Part shown: positions 1 through 8,859 of the stretch, one piece after another
Layout of the letters: each line of letters opens with the position of its first letter
Position numbering within the stretch: the first letter of the stretch is position 1
From: Shewanella cutis
Lineage (GTDB): Bacteria; Pseudomonadota; Gammaproteobacteria; Enterobacterales; Shewanellaceae
Direction: 5' to 3'
Length of the DNA: 64,000 nt
Assembly: GCF_022410515.1 (NCBI RefSeq)
Contig: NZ_JACSDI010000001.1
Span: 1-64,000 of the forward strand
Made by a program: the position numbers and the translations under genes
The notes under the pieces: model-generated
Told to the model about the DNA's origin: nothing
The model's input: the letters and a program-made list of their open reading frames with translations, nothing else
Databases searched by the model: none

Positions 1-1132
1 TCCGAACGTTTGAAACTTTATCATGCAAAAACCATCCGTGCTGACTTGATCCCTGCGCACCTTTTATATAGAAAAACTCAATGTCATCTTTAGGGTTGTT
101 CATAGTTACAATCCCTTGGCCGAAATCAGTAAAATCAATCAGCGCGTAAGCTGTTGCGCTAAACTGCCCACGAAAATCAAACGCGCGGAATCTGTCGGTA
201 AAAGTGGTTGGAACTCTTAATGTTAATACTTGGTTCGGGTCATAGAGAATCCATTCAGCGCCGTTCCATTTGTAGTAATCAGCATCGCCAGTCACCTGAT
301 TATCTACCGAACACCACGCGTCAACGAACTTTTCACTTGGGTTATTTGAGTAATAAATGTCTCGCTCAGATATGGATGTAAACGTAAACCACCAATGGAC
401 ATTTGGCGTTTCTTTCACGACCTCCAGCGGATCTAGCGCGTAGTCACAGCCGATTACAACGTCCATATCGGCTTTTACGTGCTCAACGTGGCCGTTGATT
501 GTAACTTCTTTATAAGGAAGGATATTGCTGACAAACCAAGGAATAGTACCGTTCCCTTTGAGTTTTATGCCGCTGAAACGCACAAACAACGGCGTTCCGC
601 CTTCAATAATGTAAAAGTTAGGTTTAACAACAACTTGCTGACTTGTGTCAACTTGATGCTGAGTAATGTCAACATTAAAGTCAACAACTGGCGATCCGGT
701 GTCATCGTTACCTAGCCAGTATTGAACGCGCATACGACCAGCACTCGCTGGCATGATGATAAATGAGTATGTTAGGTTGTTGCCATTTGTTGTGTAATTG
801 ACGTTAATTGGTGAATCCATCACTACAGTTGCATTTAGATTGACGTCTAACTGTTTTGATTTGCCAAGCGAATAAAACTTAGGATTGCTATAACTACCAT
901 TTGCAGGATCGAAACGGTTTATCAGCACCAAGCCGTTTTTATTGTCAGCCAACTTAGCGCCAATAGCGTTAACGCCATTGCTTAAGCCGAAATCTTTACC
1001 AAAAAAGAGCGCATTCGACTGCAGCTCTAATGGTGATTTCGAAATAGTTCGATCTCGCTCTTTGTCATATTTAAAAAGATCTGAAGAGCCACCGCCACCA
1101 CCCGCACCATTCTTCCCAAAGTAGCCGCCCAT
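1..1132 (-). CDS. tail fibre / tail-tip-like protein, partial (3' end outside window)
   Basis: The minus-strand frame is open from an ATG at 1132 to the window edge, so at least 377 residues are present and the C-terminus is missing. The N-terminus is glycine-rich (MGGYFGKNGAGGGGGSS), which is typical of flexible tail-tip attachments. The rest is polar and looks beta-rich, with no catalytic motif. It begins one base after the stop of the 90-residue gene upstream and is the last late gene visible. By position it takes the place of lambda J, but the start does not look like gpJ. I infer a receptor-binding or fibre role from position and composition only. Confidence 0.6.
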   Translation of the reverse strand, partial: MGGYFGKNGAGGGGGSSDLFKYDKERDRTISKSPLELQSNALFFGKDFGLSNGVNAIGAKLADNKNGLVLINRFDPANGSYSNPKFYSLGKSKQLDVNLNATVVMDSPINVNYTTNGNNLTYSFIIMPASAGRMRVQYWLGNDDTGSPVVDFNVDITQHQVDTSQQVVVKPNFYIIEGGTPLFVRFSGIKLKGNGTIPWFVSNILPYKEVTINGHVEHVKADMDVVIGCDYALDPLEVVKETPNVHWWFTFTSISERDIYYSNNPSEKFVDAWCSVDNQVTGDADYYKWNGAEWILYDPNQVLTLRVPTTFTDRFRAFDFRGQFSATAYALIDFTDFGQGIVTMNNPKDDIEFFYIKGAQGSSQHGWFLHDKVSNVR

Positions 1133-1133
1133 A

Positions 1134-1406
1134 TTACACCTCGACTTGTATATGTGCTGGAGCAGCATGGCCCAAGACGAACAGTTCTTCACTGCCCTGC
1201 TCGACATAAAAAATATCGGTTAATCGCGCTGGGACAATGCGGTAGGCTTTAGTGTCAACTGGCGGTTTTGCTGTGCCAAAATGCACCCGAATACCATACA
1301 TAAATTGCACTTGAATACTGAAGGCGGTACCGGCGGGAATATTGTAAAGCTGGTTTACAGATACATATTCATCGGTATCTATGATTTTGATATCTTTAGT
1401 CGGCAT
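1134..1406 (-). CDS. hypothetical phage protein, 90 aa
   Basis: This short gene lies between gpK and the terminal fibre gene. The product is soluble, mixed alpha/beta in composition and has no signal peptide, membrane segment or metal motif that I can recognise. It follows a hairpin at 1438-1458, and its stop is one base before the next ATG, so the two are probably translationally coupled. In lambda this slot would hold tail gene I, but this protein lacks the glycine-rich hydrophobic segment of gpI, and a real gpI homologue lies at 35.5 kb. Function unknown; probably a tail-tip accessory. Confidence 0.6.
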   Translation of the reverse strand: MPTKDIKIIDTDEYVSVNQLYNIPAGTAFSIQVQFMYGIRVHFGTAKPPVDTKAYRIVPARLTDIFYVEQGSEELFVLGHAAPAHIQVEV

Positions 1407-1437
1407 GGTGCCCCCTTAATCAAGTTAGCAATAAAAA

Positions 1438-1458
1438 AAGCCACCGATTTGGTGGCTT
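1438..1458 (-). terminator. intergenic hairpin after gpK gene
   Basis: A perfect 8-bp stem (AAGCCACC/GGTGGCTT) with a 5-nt loop is followed on the minus strand by a run of T. It overlaps the stop codon of the gpK gene. It lies inside the late operon, so it is either a partial attenuator read through by Q-modified polymerase or an mRNA-stabilising structure. Confidence 0.55.
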
Positions 1459-2188
1459 AATTTTTATCATTCGGTTTATTGGAGTAACGCACTATCAAGC
1501 GGGTGTTGCGTTGCCAGTAACCGCCATATATATCGTAGCGGCTAAGGCGGCCATAGAGATGGTGCAGGATCTTGCCTTCGCCAACATAAACAGCAGCGTG
1601 ATTTACTCGCTGGCTTTGGATTTGCATTAGTATCACATCGCCAATTTGCAGATCGGCTAGATTGATATTTGGCAGCGCCACAAATCCCGCTTTGGCAAAG
1701 TTATCGAGGTATAGCTCTTGTTCGCCTTCCCACCAGCCGTCTTGACGTGAAAAGTCTGGCAAATGGATTTGTTGCACCTCACTGTACCAGTCGCGCACGC
1801 AGCTATAGCAATCCCATACACCATGCACAAACGGACGGCCAAGTAGCGGTTTTCGCTCACCCGTTGGCACTATGGTGCGTAAGTCGCCGTCAGGCCAGCT
1901 GAGGATATGCCAAGGCAAGCCGCTAGCCTCACACATGGCGCGATCGCGCTCACTGGGTTTGCTGCTGGCGTTTGGGTGGCTGTGGCATATACCGATGATT
2001 GCGCCTTGTTCGTCAATATCCGCGTATTGCTGCGGATCAATCACAAATTCATCTGCTTTGTTAGTTGCCTTGTTTTCACATGGCACATATCGCGCTTTAT
2101 TGCCTTGCCGGATAAGCAAGCCGCAACACTCGTGAGGGTAGCAACTGTCCGCATGCTGACTAAAGGCATGTAAAATGGTTGGATGCAT
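1457..2188 (-). CDS. tail tip assembly protein K (JAMM peptidase + NlpC/P60)
   Basis: The 243-residue product has the lambda gpK two-domain layout. The N-terminal JAMM/MPN+ metalloprotease part shows an upstream Glu (HECCGLL, about residue 20) and the zinc motif HSHP...S..D (residues 68-81). The C-terminal NlpC/P60 part has its Cys in VWDCYSC (about 125) and a His in VNHAAVYVG (about 197). In lambda-like phages gpK acts with gpI and gpJ at the tail tip, and the NlpC domain may act on peptidoglycan. It follows gpL with a 10-base gap. Both catalytic sites look intact. Confidence 0.9.
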   Translation of the reverse strand: MHPTILHAFSQHADSCYPHECCGLLIRQGNKARYVPCENKATNKADEFVIDPQQYADIDEQGAIIGICHSHPNASSKPSERDRAMCEASGLPWHILSWPDGDLRTIVPTGERKPLLGRPFVHGVWDCYSCVRDWYSEVQQIHLPDFSRQDGWWEGEQELYLDNFAKAGFVALPNINLADLQIGDVILMQIQSQRVNHAAVYVGEGKILHHLYGRLSRYDIYGGYWQRNTRLIVRYSNKPNDKN

Positions 2189-2198
2189 TTGGACCTGC

Positions 2199-2948
2199 TT
2201 AACGTATTAGCCTCACGCTTGGGAAGCCGCCGTGGGGTAGTTCGGCATTTTCGCCAAAGCGTAAGGTGCAGCCTTTGATTGTGCCTGAGCACTGGTCGAG
2301 TGCAGGATCGTCGGTTGGTTGGTCTTCGTCGGTAAACATGGCCTCACCCGTGTAGCCGCAATCTGCACCGCGATATTCGCCACGCTGACACCAGTAACAA
2401 TAGGCGGTCATTTGTCGGCCGATTTTGTAGCCTGAAAGGTCAGCAGGGTTAGACAGCTCAAAGGTAACGGCAACATTATCCTCGTTGACCTTTTTATCGA
2501 CATACCAAATCTCAACCGCTTCTTGAGTAGGATCCGCTTCGCTATTGCCGCTAGGGAAGTTGGCGGCATCAAGATATTTTGCCAGCGTTCGGCGTATCGT
2601 TACCTTGGCTTGCTCCATATTTTGAAAGTACAAACACAAGGCGCTGATGCTGCCATCGAGGTTAGCCACCGTTAGGGTTGGCGTGCTGGGTGAACCGTCG
2701 GAGTTGACCTCAACCCCTTCTAACTGCGCAGGCCACGGGCTGTACTCTTCACCCTGCCAATAAATTACCTTTGCGGATAGAGGTTGCTGTGTTTGTGCTG
2801 CTTGGGTTAACTCAGCTTCTGTGTATGCAAGGTTATGTGAATGAAAGCGCAGGATATCGGCACCAAAGGCGGTACCGTCGATCTCGTAGAGAATAATCTC
2901 ATTGCCCGGTTCTAGGGTTTGAATATCAGCACTAAGCATCAGCGCCAC
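2199..2948 (-). CDS. minor tail protein L
   Basis: The 249-residue protein matches the lambda gpL family in size and position, just before gpK. The C-terminal half holds the typical cysteine cluster (CYWC, then CGY about ten residues on, with a further Cys near the end), which in lambda gpL binds an iron-sulfur cluster. It is thought to sit at the tail tip and help build the initiator complex. Its start overlaps the end of the DUF4376 gene by 17 bases, which suggests coupling. The identification rests on family pattern and synteny. Confidence 0.88.
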   Translation of the reverse strand: MALMLSADIQTLEPGNEIILYEIDGTAFGADILRFHSHNLAYTEAELTQAAQTQQPLSAKVIYWQGEEYSPWPAQLEGVEVNSDGSPSTPTLTVANLDGSISALCLYFQNMEQAKVTIRRTLAKYLDAANFPSGNSEADPTQEAVEIWYVDKKVNEDNVAVTFELSNPADLSGYKIGRQMTAYCYWCQRGEYRGADCGYTGEAMFTDEDQPTDDPALDQCSGTIKGCTLRFGENAELPHGGFPSVRLIR

Positions 2949-3591
2949 CTTTGGTCCATAGCTTGCCTTGCTCGATTATCGCTAAGCTATGCGCCTGGCG
3001 AATTTGATCCACAGTAACCGCCACTTCGGTGTTATCTGCTAAGCGCCAAATGGTTGAGGTTATACCTTCCTCATCAGAGGTGTGCATTGCAGACAGCATA
3101 CGGCGTTGTGCTTCTTCATGACCATCAAACATCAGCCCATCAACTTCTACGATAATAGAGTTAACCGCCGCGGCCCGTTGAGTGCGAAATAGGTATTCTT
3201 CAATGCTAATGCCATCTATCAGTATTTCAGCGCGATATTGTTCGATGGTTTTATGTTGTGGGCGTTCTGGCATTGGCTCTGCAAATAATGGCTGCTCAAT
3301 CACTTGCTGTTCTTGCTCATCTATCGGTAGCGCTGGCGCATTCAGCTCAGCATGCGTTTTACGCGCAAGCCATGCTTGATACTGCTCGAACCAATCCCAT
3401 TGCAGCGTGACTGCATATAGCTCGATAAACTTATTGATCACATGATGCATGGCGGGATTAGCGGCATGCAGCCTAGTCACTCGAAACACATCATCGAGTG
3501 ACACGGCATAAGGCCTTTGCTTAATAACCTTCTCTGGCAATGTTTGCGCACCATTTTCGCCAGTGGTGACATCTTCATAAAACATTTCCAT
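2932..3591 (-). CDS. DUF4376-domain phage protein (probable tail fibre partner)
   Basis: The 219-residue product has an N-terminal part of unknown fold, a Pro/Gln-rich middle (about 95-120), and a C-terminal segment (about 125-215) that resembles DUF4376, with FDGHEEAQRRMLSAM followed by TSTIWRLADNTEVAVT. Proteins with this domain are usually encoded directly after tail fibre genes and are suspected fibre-associated or chaperone proteins. Here it starts two bases after the fibre stop and overlaps the gpL start. The exact function is not known. Confidence 0.7.
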   Translation of the reverse strand: MEMFYEDVTTGENGAQTLPEKVIKQRPYAVSLDDVFRVTRLHAANPAMHHVINKFIELYAVTLQWDWFEQYQAWLARKTHAELNAPALPIDEQEQQVIEQPLFAEPMPERPQHKTIEQYRAEILIDGISIEEYLFRTQRAAAVNSIIVEVDGLMFDGHEEAQRRMLSAMHTSDEEGITSTIWRLADNTEVAVTVDQIRQAHSLAIIEQGKLWTKGGADA

Positions 3592-3593
3592 GA

Positions 3594-5708
3594 TTACACC
3601 TTATTTTTAAACCAGCCAAGAGGCTCACGAAGGCGAGCTGTGCCAACAACTACAGTCACCCCATGATCATTGGGCTTGGTTGATTGGTTATCGACAATAG
3701 TTTGCTTGCCATCATCGCCAAAGCTTGTGCCGTTATGTCTAAGCTCGGTATAAGCAAAATGAGGAACTGCTTGCTGATTAATATTGGCGAGATAGCTAAC
3801 CACCTTAAACGCCGGTGAATTATTGGCTGGCGCTCCAAGAGTTAGCGGTGAATGAGTAACCCCGTCAAAGTTGCTTGCTGAAGTTAATTTACCAGTTCCA
3901 TCGATGGCGCAGGATAATAGCGACTTATTATTAACTGTTACACCTGAATTGTTTTTCAAGACTTTGCCAATTAACGACTCACCCAGCAGTGCGCCGTTTT
4001 CAGGTCGATAATCTGAAGATGCAAAGACGTTATATGGTACTAGGCTAGCTAGTGCAGCATTTTGTGCTGGCTCAGTTTGTTTAGCGAAGGCTTGATATTG
4101 AGAAATCCACACCAACTCAGCCGATCCAGAAGGAGTACCATTTGTCGGTCCTTCAATATTTAGATTTGCTACACTCCAAGTAGAACCATTGTTTAGTGAG
4201 AACACCTGTATAGCGCTTGCTTTAATGGCTTTTCTTGACATTTCCCATACAGATGCCGCATTAACAACTAAACCACCTATCCACCCATTTTTTAGTTGAG
4301 GTGTTGAGTATATATTATTAGCACTTCCTGCTATTTCAGTAGCTAAAAATGATCCGCCAGCATAATAAGGCAACTCACGCCGCTGAATTGGATAAATGAC
4401 TTCATCCTTGTTGATTGTAATAGATCCATATAAAGCAGTATCCCATCTAATCCAATTTTCACCAGCGCCAACACCGCTTCCTTTTGCCCAGATTTTAACG
4501 TCTTTTTTTGAACCATTACTTGATGTAAAAGTTAAATAATCACCAATATTCCATTGATTTGAATCAGTTACATATAAAGCACCATCATTAATTAAGGTGT
4601 TTAATTGCGTTGCTGGATCATTAACCTTGGTAAATGATAAATATTCAAAACCTCGATAAGTACCATTATCAACTTTATGGGCTGCTCCTTCATAATCAAA
4701 GCTTTCAACTCCATTAGCCGAGTAGCGCATATCACGACATACGCCGCCAAAACCATCTGCATAAATAGCGTCGTAATAGCGCCCACCGATTTCAGGACGT
4801 CCAGATTTTCCGCTGGCAATAGAACCAGAACCAGCAAGCAATTTTGCAGGATCAAAACAATCTGCTTTTGATGTGATGCTAGCAGCGGTGTTGTGCCAAA
4901 AAGTATCGCCAACAAATTTTGCAGCACCTAGCGGGTTGAATGATGGATGATATCCGCCATCATTTAAACGGAGCACATTGCCAAAATAGAGCAGGTTTTT
5001 ACCTTCTTTAAGCCATAGATCGCCAAATGAATTGAGTGTGTATCCTTGTTCAGTTGGGGATGGCACACCATCAGTCGTGCCAGCAAATGAAACCTTGTAT
5101 AGCTGCCACTGATAGATTTTTCCATCTGTGCCGATATAGGTGGTGTTGGCATTGGCCGAGAAGAAATCTTTTTTCTGCTGGTCTGTCGCGGTAAATAGGT
5201 TTACTGCTGCACCTACGCCACGCAACCCGCCTTGATAAGCATTAGGTGATGCTGCGCTTATCTCAACCTTTTCTGCCTCAATGCCATACATATCCATGCG
5301 TTCAGGTAAAATAGAGGTTGGATGTGATGGCAGAGTTAGTACAAATTGATTAGTTAAGTTGAAAACTATACCGTCAATGTGTACCGATGCATTATCTGTT
5401 TTAGATCCACCTACCCCACCAGCTTTACCAATAAGCAAGGTATTTGGTGTAGTTAGCGCGGTATAAAGCCCTGGCTTGCATTCGTTAACTTGCTTGCCTG
5501 ATTCATGATTACCAAAACTAACCCACGCACTCGCGGCATAGCGCTCTTTGTTCTGCGCCCGAATCGCTTCAAACTGCGCTTGTGACATGGCGGCGGAAAG
5601 TACTTCTGCGGCTAAAAAGTTGCGGTTGGTTTTTTCAAATGCTGATCGAGCGGTATCGCCACCCGTGCCCGCTGGCTGGGTGCCTAGATTAATTGTTTCA
5701 AATGCCAT
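3594..5708 (-). CDS. tail fibre protein, 704 aa
   Basis: The N-terminus (NLGTQPAGTGGDTARSAFEK) is a motif common at the start of phage fibres that attach to the baseplate or tip. The remainder is long, Gly/Asn/Ser/Thr-rich and probably beta-structured, as expected of a receptor-binding fibre. No enzymatic motif was seen. Its place between gpM and gpL is unusual, since lambda has these two adjacent. Together with the DUF4376 gene it looks like an inserted host-range cassette. Base composition over 4.2-4.9 kb is more AT-rich than in neighbouring genes, which fits exchange of fibre modules. Confidence 0.75.
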   Translation of the reverse strand: MAFETINLGTQPAGTGGDTARSAFEKTNRNFLAAEVLSAAMSQAQFEAIRAQNKERYAASAWVSFGNHESGKQVNECKPGLYTALTTPNTLLIGKAGGVGGSKTDNASVHIDGIVFNLTNQFVLTLPSHPTSILPERMDMYGIEAEKVEISAASPNAYQGGLRGVGAAVNLFTATDQQKKDFFSANANTTYIGTDGKIYQWQLYKVSFAGTTDGVPSPTEQGYTLNSFGDLWLKEGKNLLYFGNVLRLNDGGYHPSFNPLGAAKFVGDTFWHNTAASITSKADCFDPAKLLAGSGSIASGKSGRPEIGGRYYDAIYADGFGGVCRDMRYSANGVESFDYEGAAHKVDNGTYRGFEYLSFTKVNDPATQLNTLINDGALYVTDSNQWNIGDYLTFTSSNGSKKDVKIWAKGSGVGAGENWIRWDTALYGSITINKDEVIYPIQRRELPYYAGGSFLATEIAGSANNIYSTPQLKNGWIGGLVVNAASVWEMSRKAIKASAIQVFSLNNGSTWSVANLNIEGPTNGTPSGSAELVWISQYQAFAKQTEPAQNAALASLVPYNVFASSDYRPENGALLGESLIGKVLKNNSGVTVNNKSLLSCAIDGTGKLTSASNFDGVTHSPLTLGAPANNSPAFKVVSYLANINQQAVPHFAYTELRHNGTSFGDDGKQTIVDNQSTKPNDHGVTVVVGTARLREPLGWFKNKV

Positions 5709-5723
5709 TGGATTGCGCCCTAA

Positions 5724-6059
5724 TTAAGGATGAAATGCTTGTTCAAAAGTGGTGGCAATGCGATACATACCGCCGCCTAATGGTGTGTTAGTGACCTGTT
5801 TAACTTGCCAAAGTGATGCAGTGCCAAGTGGCGGCGTCCAGATAAATGACTTAGCGCCTTGGTGTTCGTCAAGAAAGGCGACAATCGCCTCGGCCGTGGC
5901 TTTGTTTTTGGTAAACGTCAGCGGCCAGCTTTGCACTTTGCTGTTAATGCCATCGCCTACTGATTGGCGGTAGCCATCACCAAACTGAGCGGTGCGAGTA
6001 CGGTATTGGGTGTCGCCTGTGGCGCCGTTATCTGGTGCCCATGTGAATGTTTGCGGCAT
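5724..6059 (-). CDS. minor tail protein M
   Basis: The 111-residue product fits the lambda gpM family (Phage_min_tail): FxWxPdxg at the N-terminus, a central QFGDGYRQ, and the FxWTPP segment around residue 75. It acts in tail-tip assembly with the tape measure protein. It overlaps the tape measure stop by one base (TAATG), the expected coupling after gene H. Confidence 0.9.
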   Translation of the reverse strand: MPQTFTWAPDNGATGDTQYRTRTAQFGDGYRQSVGDGINSKVQSWPLTFTKNKATAEAIVAFLDEHQGAKSFIWTPPLGTASLWQVKQVTNTPLGGGMYRIATTFEQAFHP

Positions 6060-8803
6060 TAACGATAACCTCCCGCAATCGTGCGACCAATTTGGCCGTT
6101 AGGCTTTAAGTCATTAGCTAGCAATTGGCGATATTTTTGCTCAACAAACTTGCCGAGCTCGCTGCCGAACTGGCTTAATGCTGGCGTATCGGCCGTGGTG
6201 GTAGCGTTGCCACTTTGATCAATATTTACTTCAACATGCACTACACCTGCGCCAGCCATGGCCGCTGCTGGCACGCCGTTATAGGCTGCGCCGCCTGCTA
6301 CACCGCCGTCCGCATAACCTTTGTGACCTTTGCGCATGGCTTCGACCGTGGCCACACCACCCGCACGGGCTACATCGCGTTGCGACCAAACTACCTCGCC
6401 TTTGTGGACTATGCCAGCTGGCTCGTATTTACCACCTGCGCCCGTGTAACCGCCGGATGAATAGCCAACGGCTCCACCTTCAGCAAATCCGCCAAAAATG
6501 TTGCTGGCGATACCTGCAATCGCCTTTTGCATGGCGATTTTGGCGAGATCTGACAAGATAGACTTAGCTAACCCGGCAAAGTCGGCCTTACCCGTGGTTA
6601 CAAAGTCGGTTAAGGCGTCTGTCATGCCACCAAAGGCGCTATCAAATAGCTTTTCAGTTTGGCCTGCCATATCCGCGGCGGCATCAATGTAGTTTTGCAT
6701 TGATGAACGGGCACCATTAGTCCAGTCGGCTTGTTTGGCGTCGAGGGCGATATAGTACTCGTCCTGCGCGGCTAATCGGTCGCTGAGGTTTTGCTTAAGC
6801 ATGGCAAGCTGGGCTTGGTACTCTTCGGCAGTGGTGCGGCCTGCGAGGTTATCTGATAATGCTTTCCCCTGAGCGCGTTCAATATCGCGCTCAATGCTTT
6901 GGCGATCACCTAGGCGTTGCTGGGCTTTATCGCCTAAGCCAAAACTGGCGAGTTTGTCGGCATTGCGTTGTTGTTCTGCGGCCAAGTTGGCGGCAAGGTT
7001 GGCACTGTAGCTTTGCAGGCGCAGCGCTTCATTACGCTTTTTAAGTTCTTCATCGAGGGCGACATTTTTTTCAAGTTGGGCGCGGATCACCGACTGCTCA
7101 GCGAGCAGACTTTTTTGCTGGGCGGTGAGTACATCTTTGTTTTTGATGTCGGCGATTTGTTGCTCAAACTGCAATAGCTCTTTTTGTGATTGCGTGAGCT
7201 TAGTGTTACTGTCTAGCTGGCCTTGCAAACTTGCTTGAGTTTCGCGCAGGCGCATAAGGTAGCTAGTTGCGGCATCATCAGCAAAGGCTTTGGTGGTTTT
7301 AGCAGAGTCTTTAAACTTTTCTTCAATCGAGGCCAGATCACGTTTAATTTTATCAGCATTGAGCAAGGCACTATTGGGATCGGCCTTGCGTACCTTCTCG
7401 ATATTGTCGTTGTATTCCTTAATTGCCTTATTGCGTTTTTGCTCGGTTGTAAGGCTTTCTTCTGTGACTTTGGCAATAGCACGTTGGGCTTCGATGGAGT
7501 CTTGGTTTAGTTTGGCTCGCTTTTCCTGCTCTGCGCTGCGGTCACGTTCAGCCTTCATAAGCGCCATCACTGAATCACGTTCAGCTTCCAGTGCCTTTAA
7601 TTCTTCCCTAGCTAGGCCGTAACCCCATTCACCTTGCTTTGTTTTAGGGCGTAGATCTTCGATACGTTTTGATAATGCTGAATACTGCTGTTCGAGCGTG
7701 TCTGCACGGCCAATATTAAGTATTTGATCCCACGACTCTACGGCACCCGTTTTAATCGCCTTCCATGCTTTTTCAATCGTGCCTAGGTTGCCGGTGATCT
7801 CCTTGGTGCGCTGATCAATGGCATTGCTATAGGCACTAAAGGCCAGTTCCGCTGCTTCAGTGGATTTACCCGCTTCTTTTAAAGCGGCAATTTGCTCAAA
7901 AGTCGATGCGCTGAGGAAGTTAAACTTTTTGTTGAGTTCTTCGGCGGCTTTTACCGGGTCATCGACCAGTTTGACAAACTCTGCCACCGTATCAGCAACC
8001 GCTTTACCCGTGGTATTTTCCATTTGCACGGCGGCAAGGCCAACTAACTCAATTTGGCTGGCAGTAAACTTGCCAGTATTGGCGACCTCGGCCAGTGCTG
8101 CGGCGGCTTGGCGTTGAGTGCCGCTAATGGCATCAATACGCCTGGCGGCGCCCATGAGTTGGTCAGAGGTTGCACCCGCTGAGTTGCCCGTCAATATCAG
8201 CGCATTGCGCAGCCTGTCGGCTTCTACGCTGCCTTGATAATAGGCTAATGCCATTACACCCGCTGCAGAGGCGGCAATAGTAAATGGGTTGATTAAACCC
8301 ATAATATACCCGCCCATGGCTTTAGCCGCTGGGCCAATACCACCGAACATATCCTTAAGCTGACCACCTTGCTGCAAGAATACCGTCATCGGGTTTTGCC
8401 CAGCTTGCAAGGAAACCGCGATATCGGTGAACTGCGCAGGCAAGCCGCGAGTAGCAAAGGCCATTTGTTTTGCTGATAGGCCGTTTTTATCAAATTCAAT
8501 GCTGGCTTTACCTACTTCACTGCGCATCTGCGCAATTTTTTTGCTGTAGGTATCGTATTCCGTTTGCCCTAGAGAGCCAGATTCACGGTGGCGTCGTAGC
8601 TGCTGCTCCATTTTGTCTAGCTTGCTGTACTCAGCAACTAGCGGATCAATTTGCCCAAGTAAGCGGTTAAGTTCGGCTTTTTGTTTTGCAGCTGCCGCTT
8701 CGGTTTTTGCTAAGGCGCGTTCTGCCTTAGTTTGGCCTTCAACAAAGCTGCCTGTTTCGGCAACCATGTTTAGCGTGAGTGTGCCGAGTGACTTATTCGC
8801 CAT
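6059..8803 (-). CDS. tail length tape measure protein
   Basis: The large 914-residue product is the tape measure of the lambda gpH type. It has an N-terminal helical and coiled-coil part (about 25-130), a hydrophobic Gly/Ala-rich stretch (about 165-195) of the kind that inserts in membranes, long charged coiled coils (about 370-640) and a Gly-rich C-terminus. It sets tail length and is probably ejected ahead of DNA. I prefer the ATG at 8803 (MANKSLG), preceded by AGGAA at good spacing. An in-frame ATG at 8842 would add 13 residues. It follows the G/GT chaperone genes, as in lambda. Confidence 0.93.
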   Translation of the reverse strand: MANKSLGTLTLNMVAETGSFVEGQTKAERALAKTEAAAAKQKAELNRLLGQIDPLVAEYSKLDKMEQQLRRHRESGSLGQTEYDTYSKKIAQMRSEVGKASIEFDKNGLSAKQMAFATRGLPAQFTDIAVSLQAGQNPMTVFLQQGGQLKDMFGGIGPAAKAMGGYIMGLINPFTIAASAAGVMALAYYQGSVEADRLRNALILTGNSAGATSDQLMGAARRIDAISGTQRQAAAALAEVANTGKFTASQIELVGLAAVQMENTTGKAVADTVAEFVKLVDDPVKAAEELNKKFNFLSASTFEQIAALKEAGKSTEAAELAFSAYSNAIDQRTKEITGNLGTIEKAWKAIKTGAVESWDQILNIGRADTLEQQYSALSKRIEDLRPKTKQGEWGYGLAREELKALEAERDSVMALMKAERDRSAEQEKRAKLNQDSIEAQRAIAKVTEESLTTEQKRNKAIKEYNDNIEKVRKADPNSALLNADKIKRDLASIEEKFKDSAKTTKAFADDAATSYLMRLRETQASLQGQLDSNTKLTQSQKELLQFEQQIADIKNKDVLTAQQKSLLAEQSVIRAQLEKNVALDEELKKRNEALRLQSYSANLAANLAAEQQRNADKLASFGLGDKAQQRLGDRQSIERDIERAQGKALSDNLAGRTTAEEYQAQLAMLKQNLSDRLAAQDEYYIALDAKQADWTNGARSSMQNYIDAAADMAGQTEKLFDSAFGGMTDALTDFVTTGKADFAGLAKSILSDLAKIAMQKAIAGIASNIFGGFAEGGAVGYSSGGYTGAGGKYEPAGIVHKGEVVWSQRDVARAGGVATVEAMRKGHKGYADGGVAGGAAYNGVPAAAMAGAGVVHVEVNIDQSGNATTTADTPALSQFGSELGKFVEQKYRQLLANDLKPNGQIGRTIAGGYR

Positions 8804-8859
8804 GGGAATTCCTGCTTGGTGTTCTGCTTTGTGGGTGGCCATCCTTGGCCTTATTGCTG

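Noticed and set aside
1..1132. Assignment of the partial fibre gene as lambda J
   Set aside because: The position would suit J, but the glycine-rich N-terminus does not look like gpJ and the C-terminal part is out of view.
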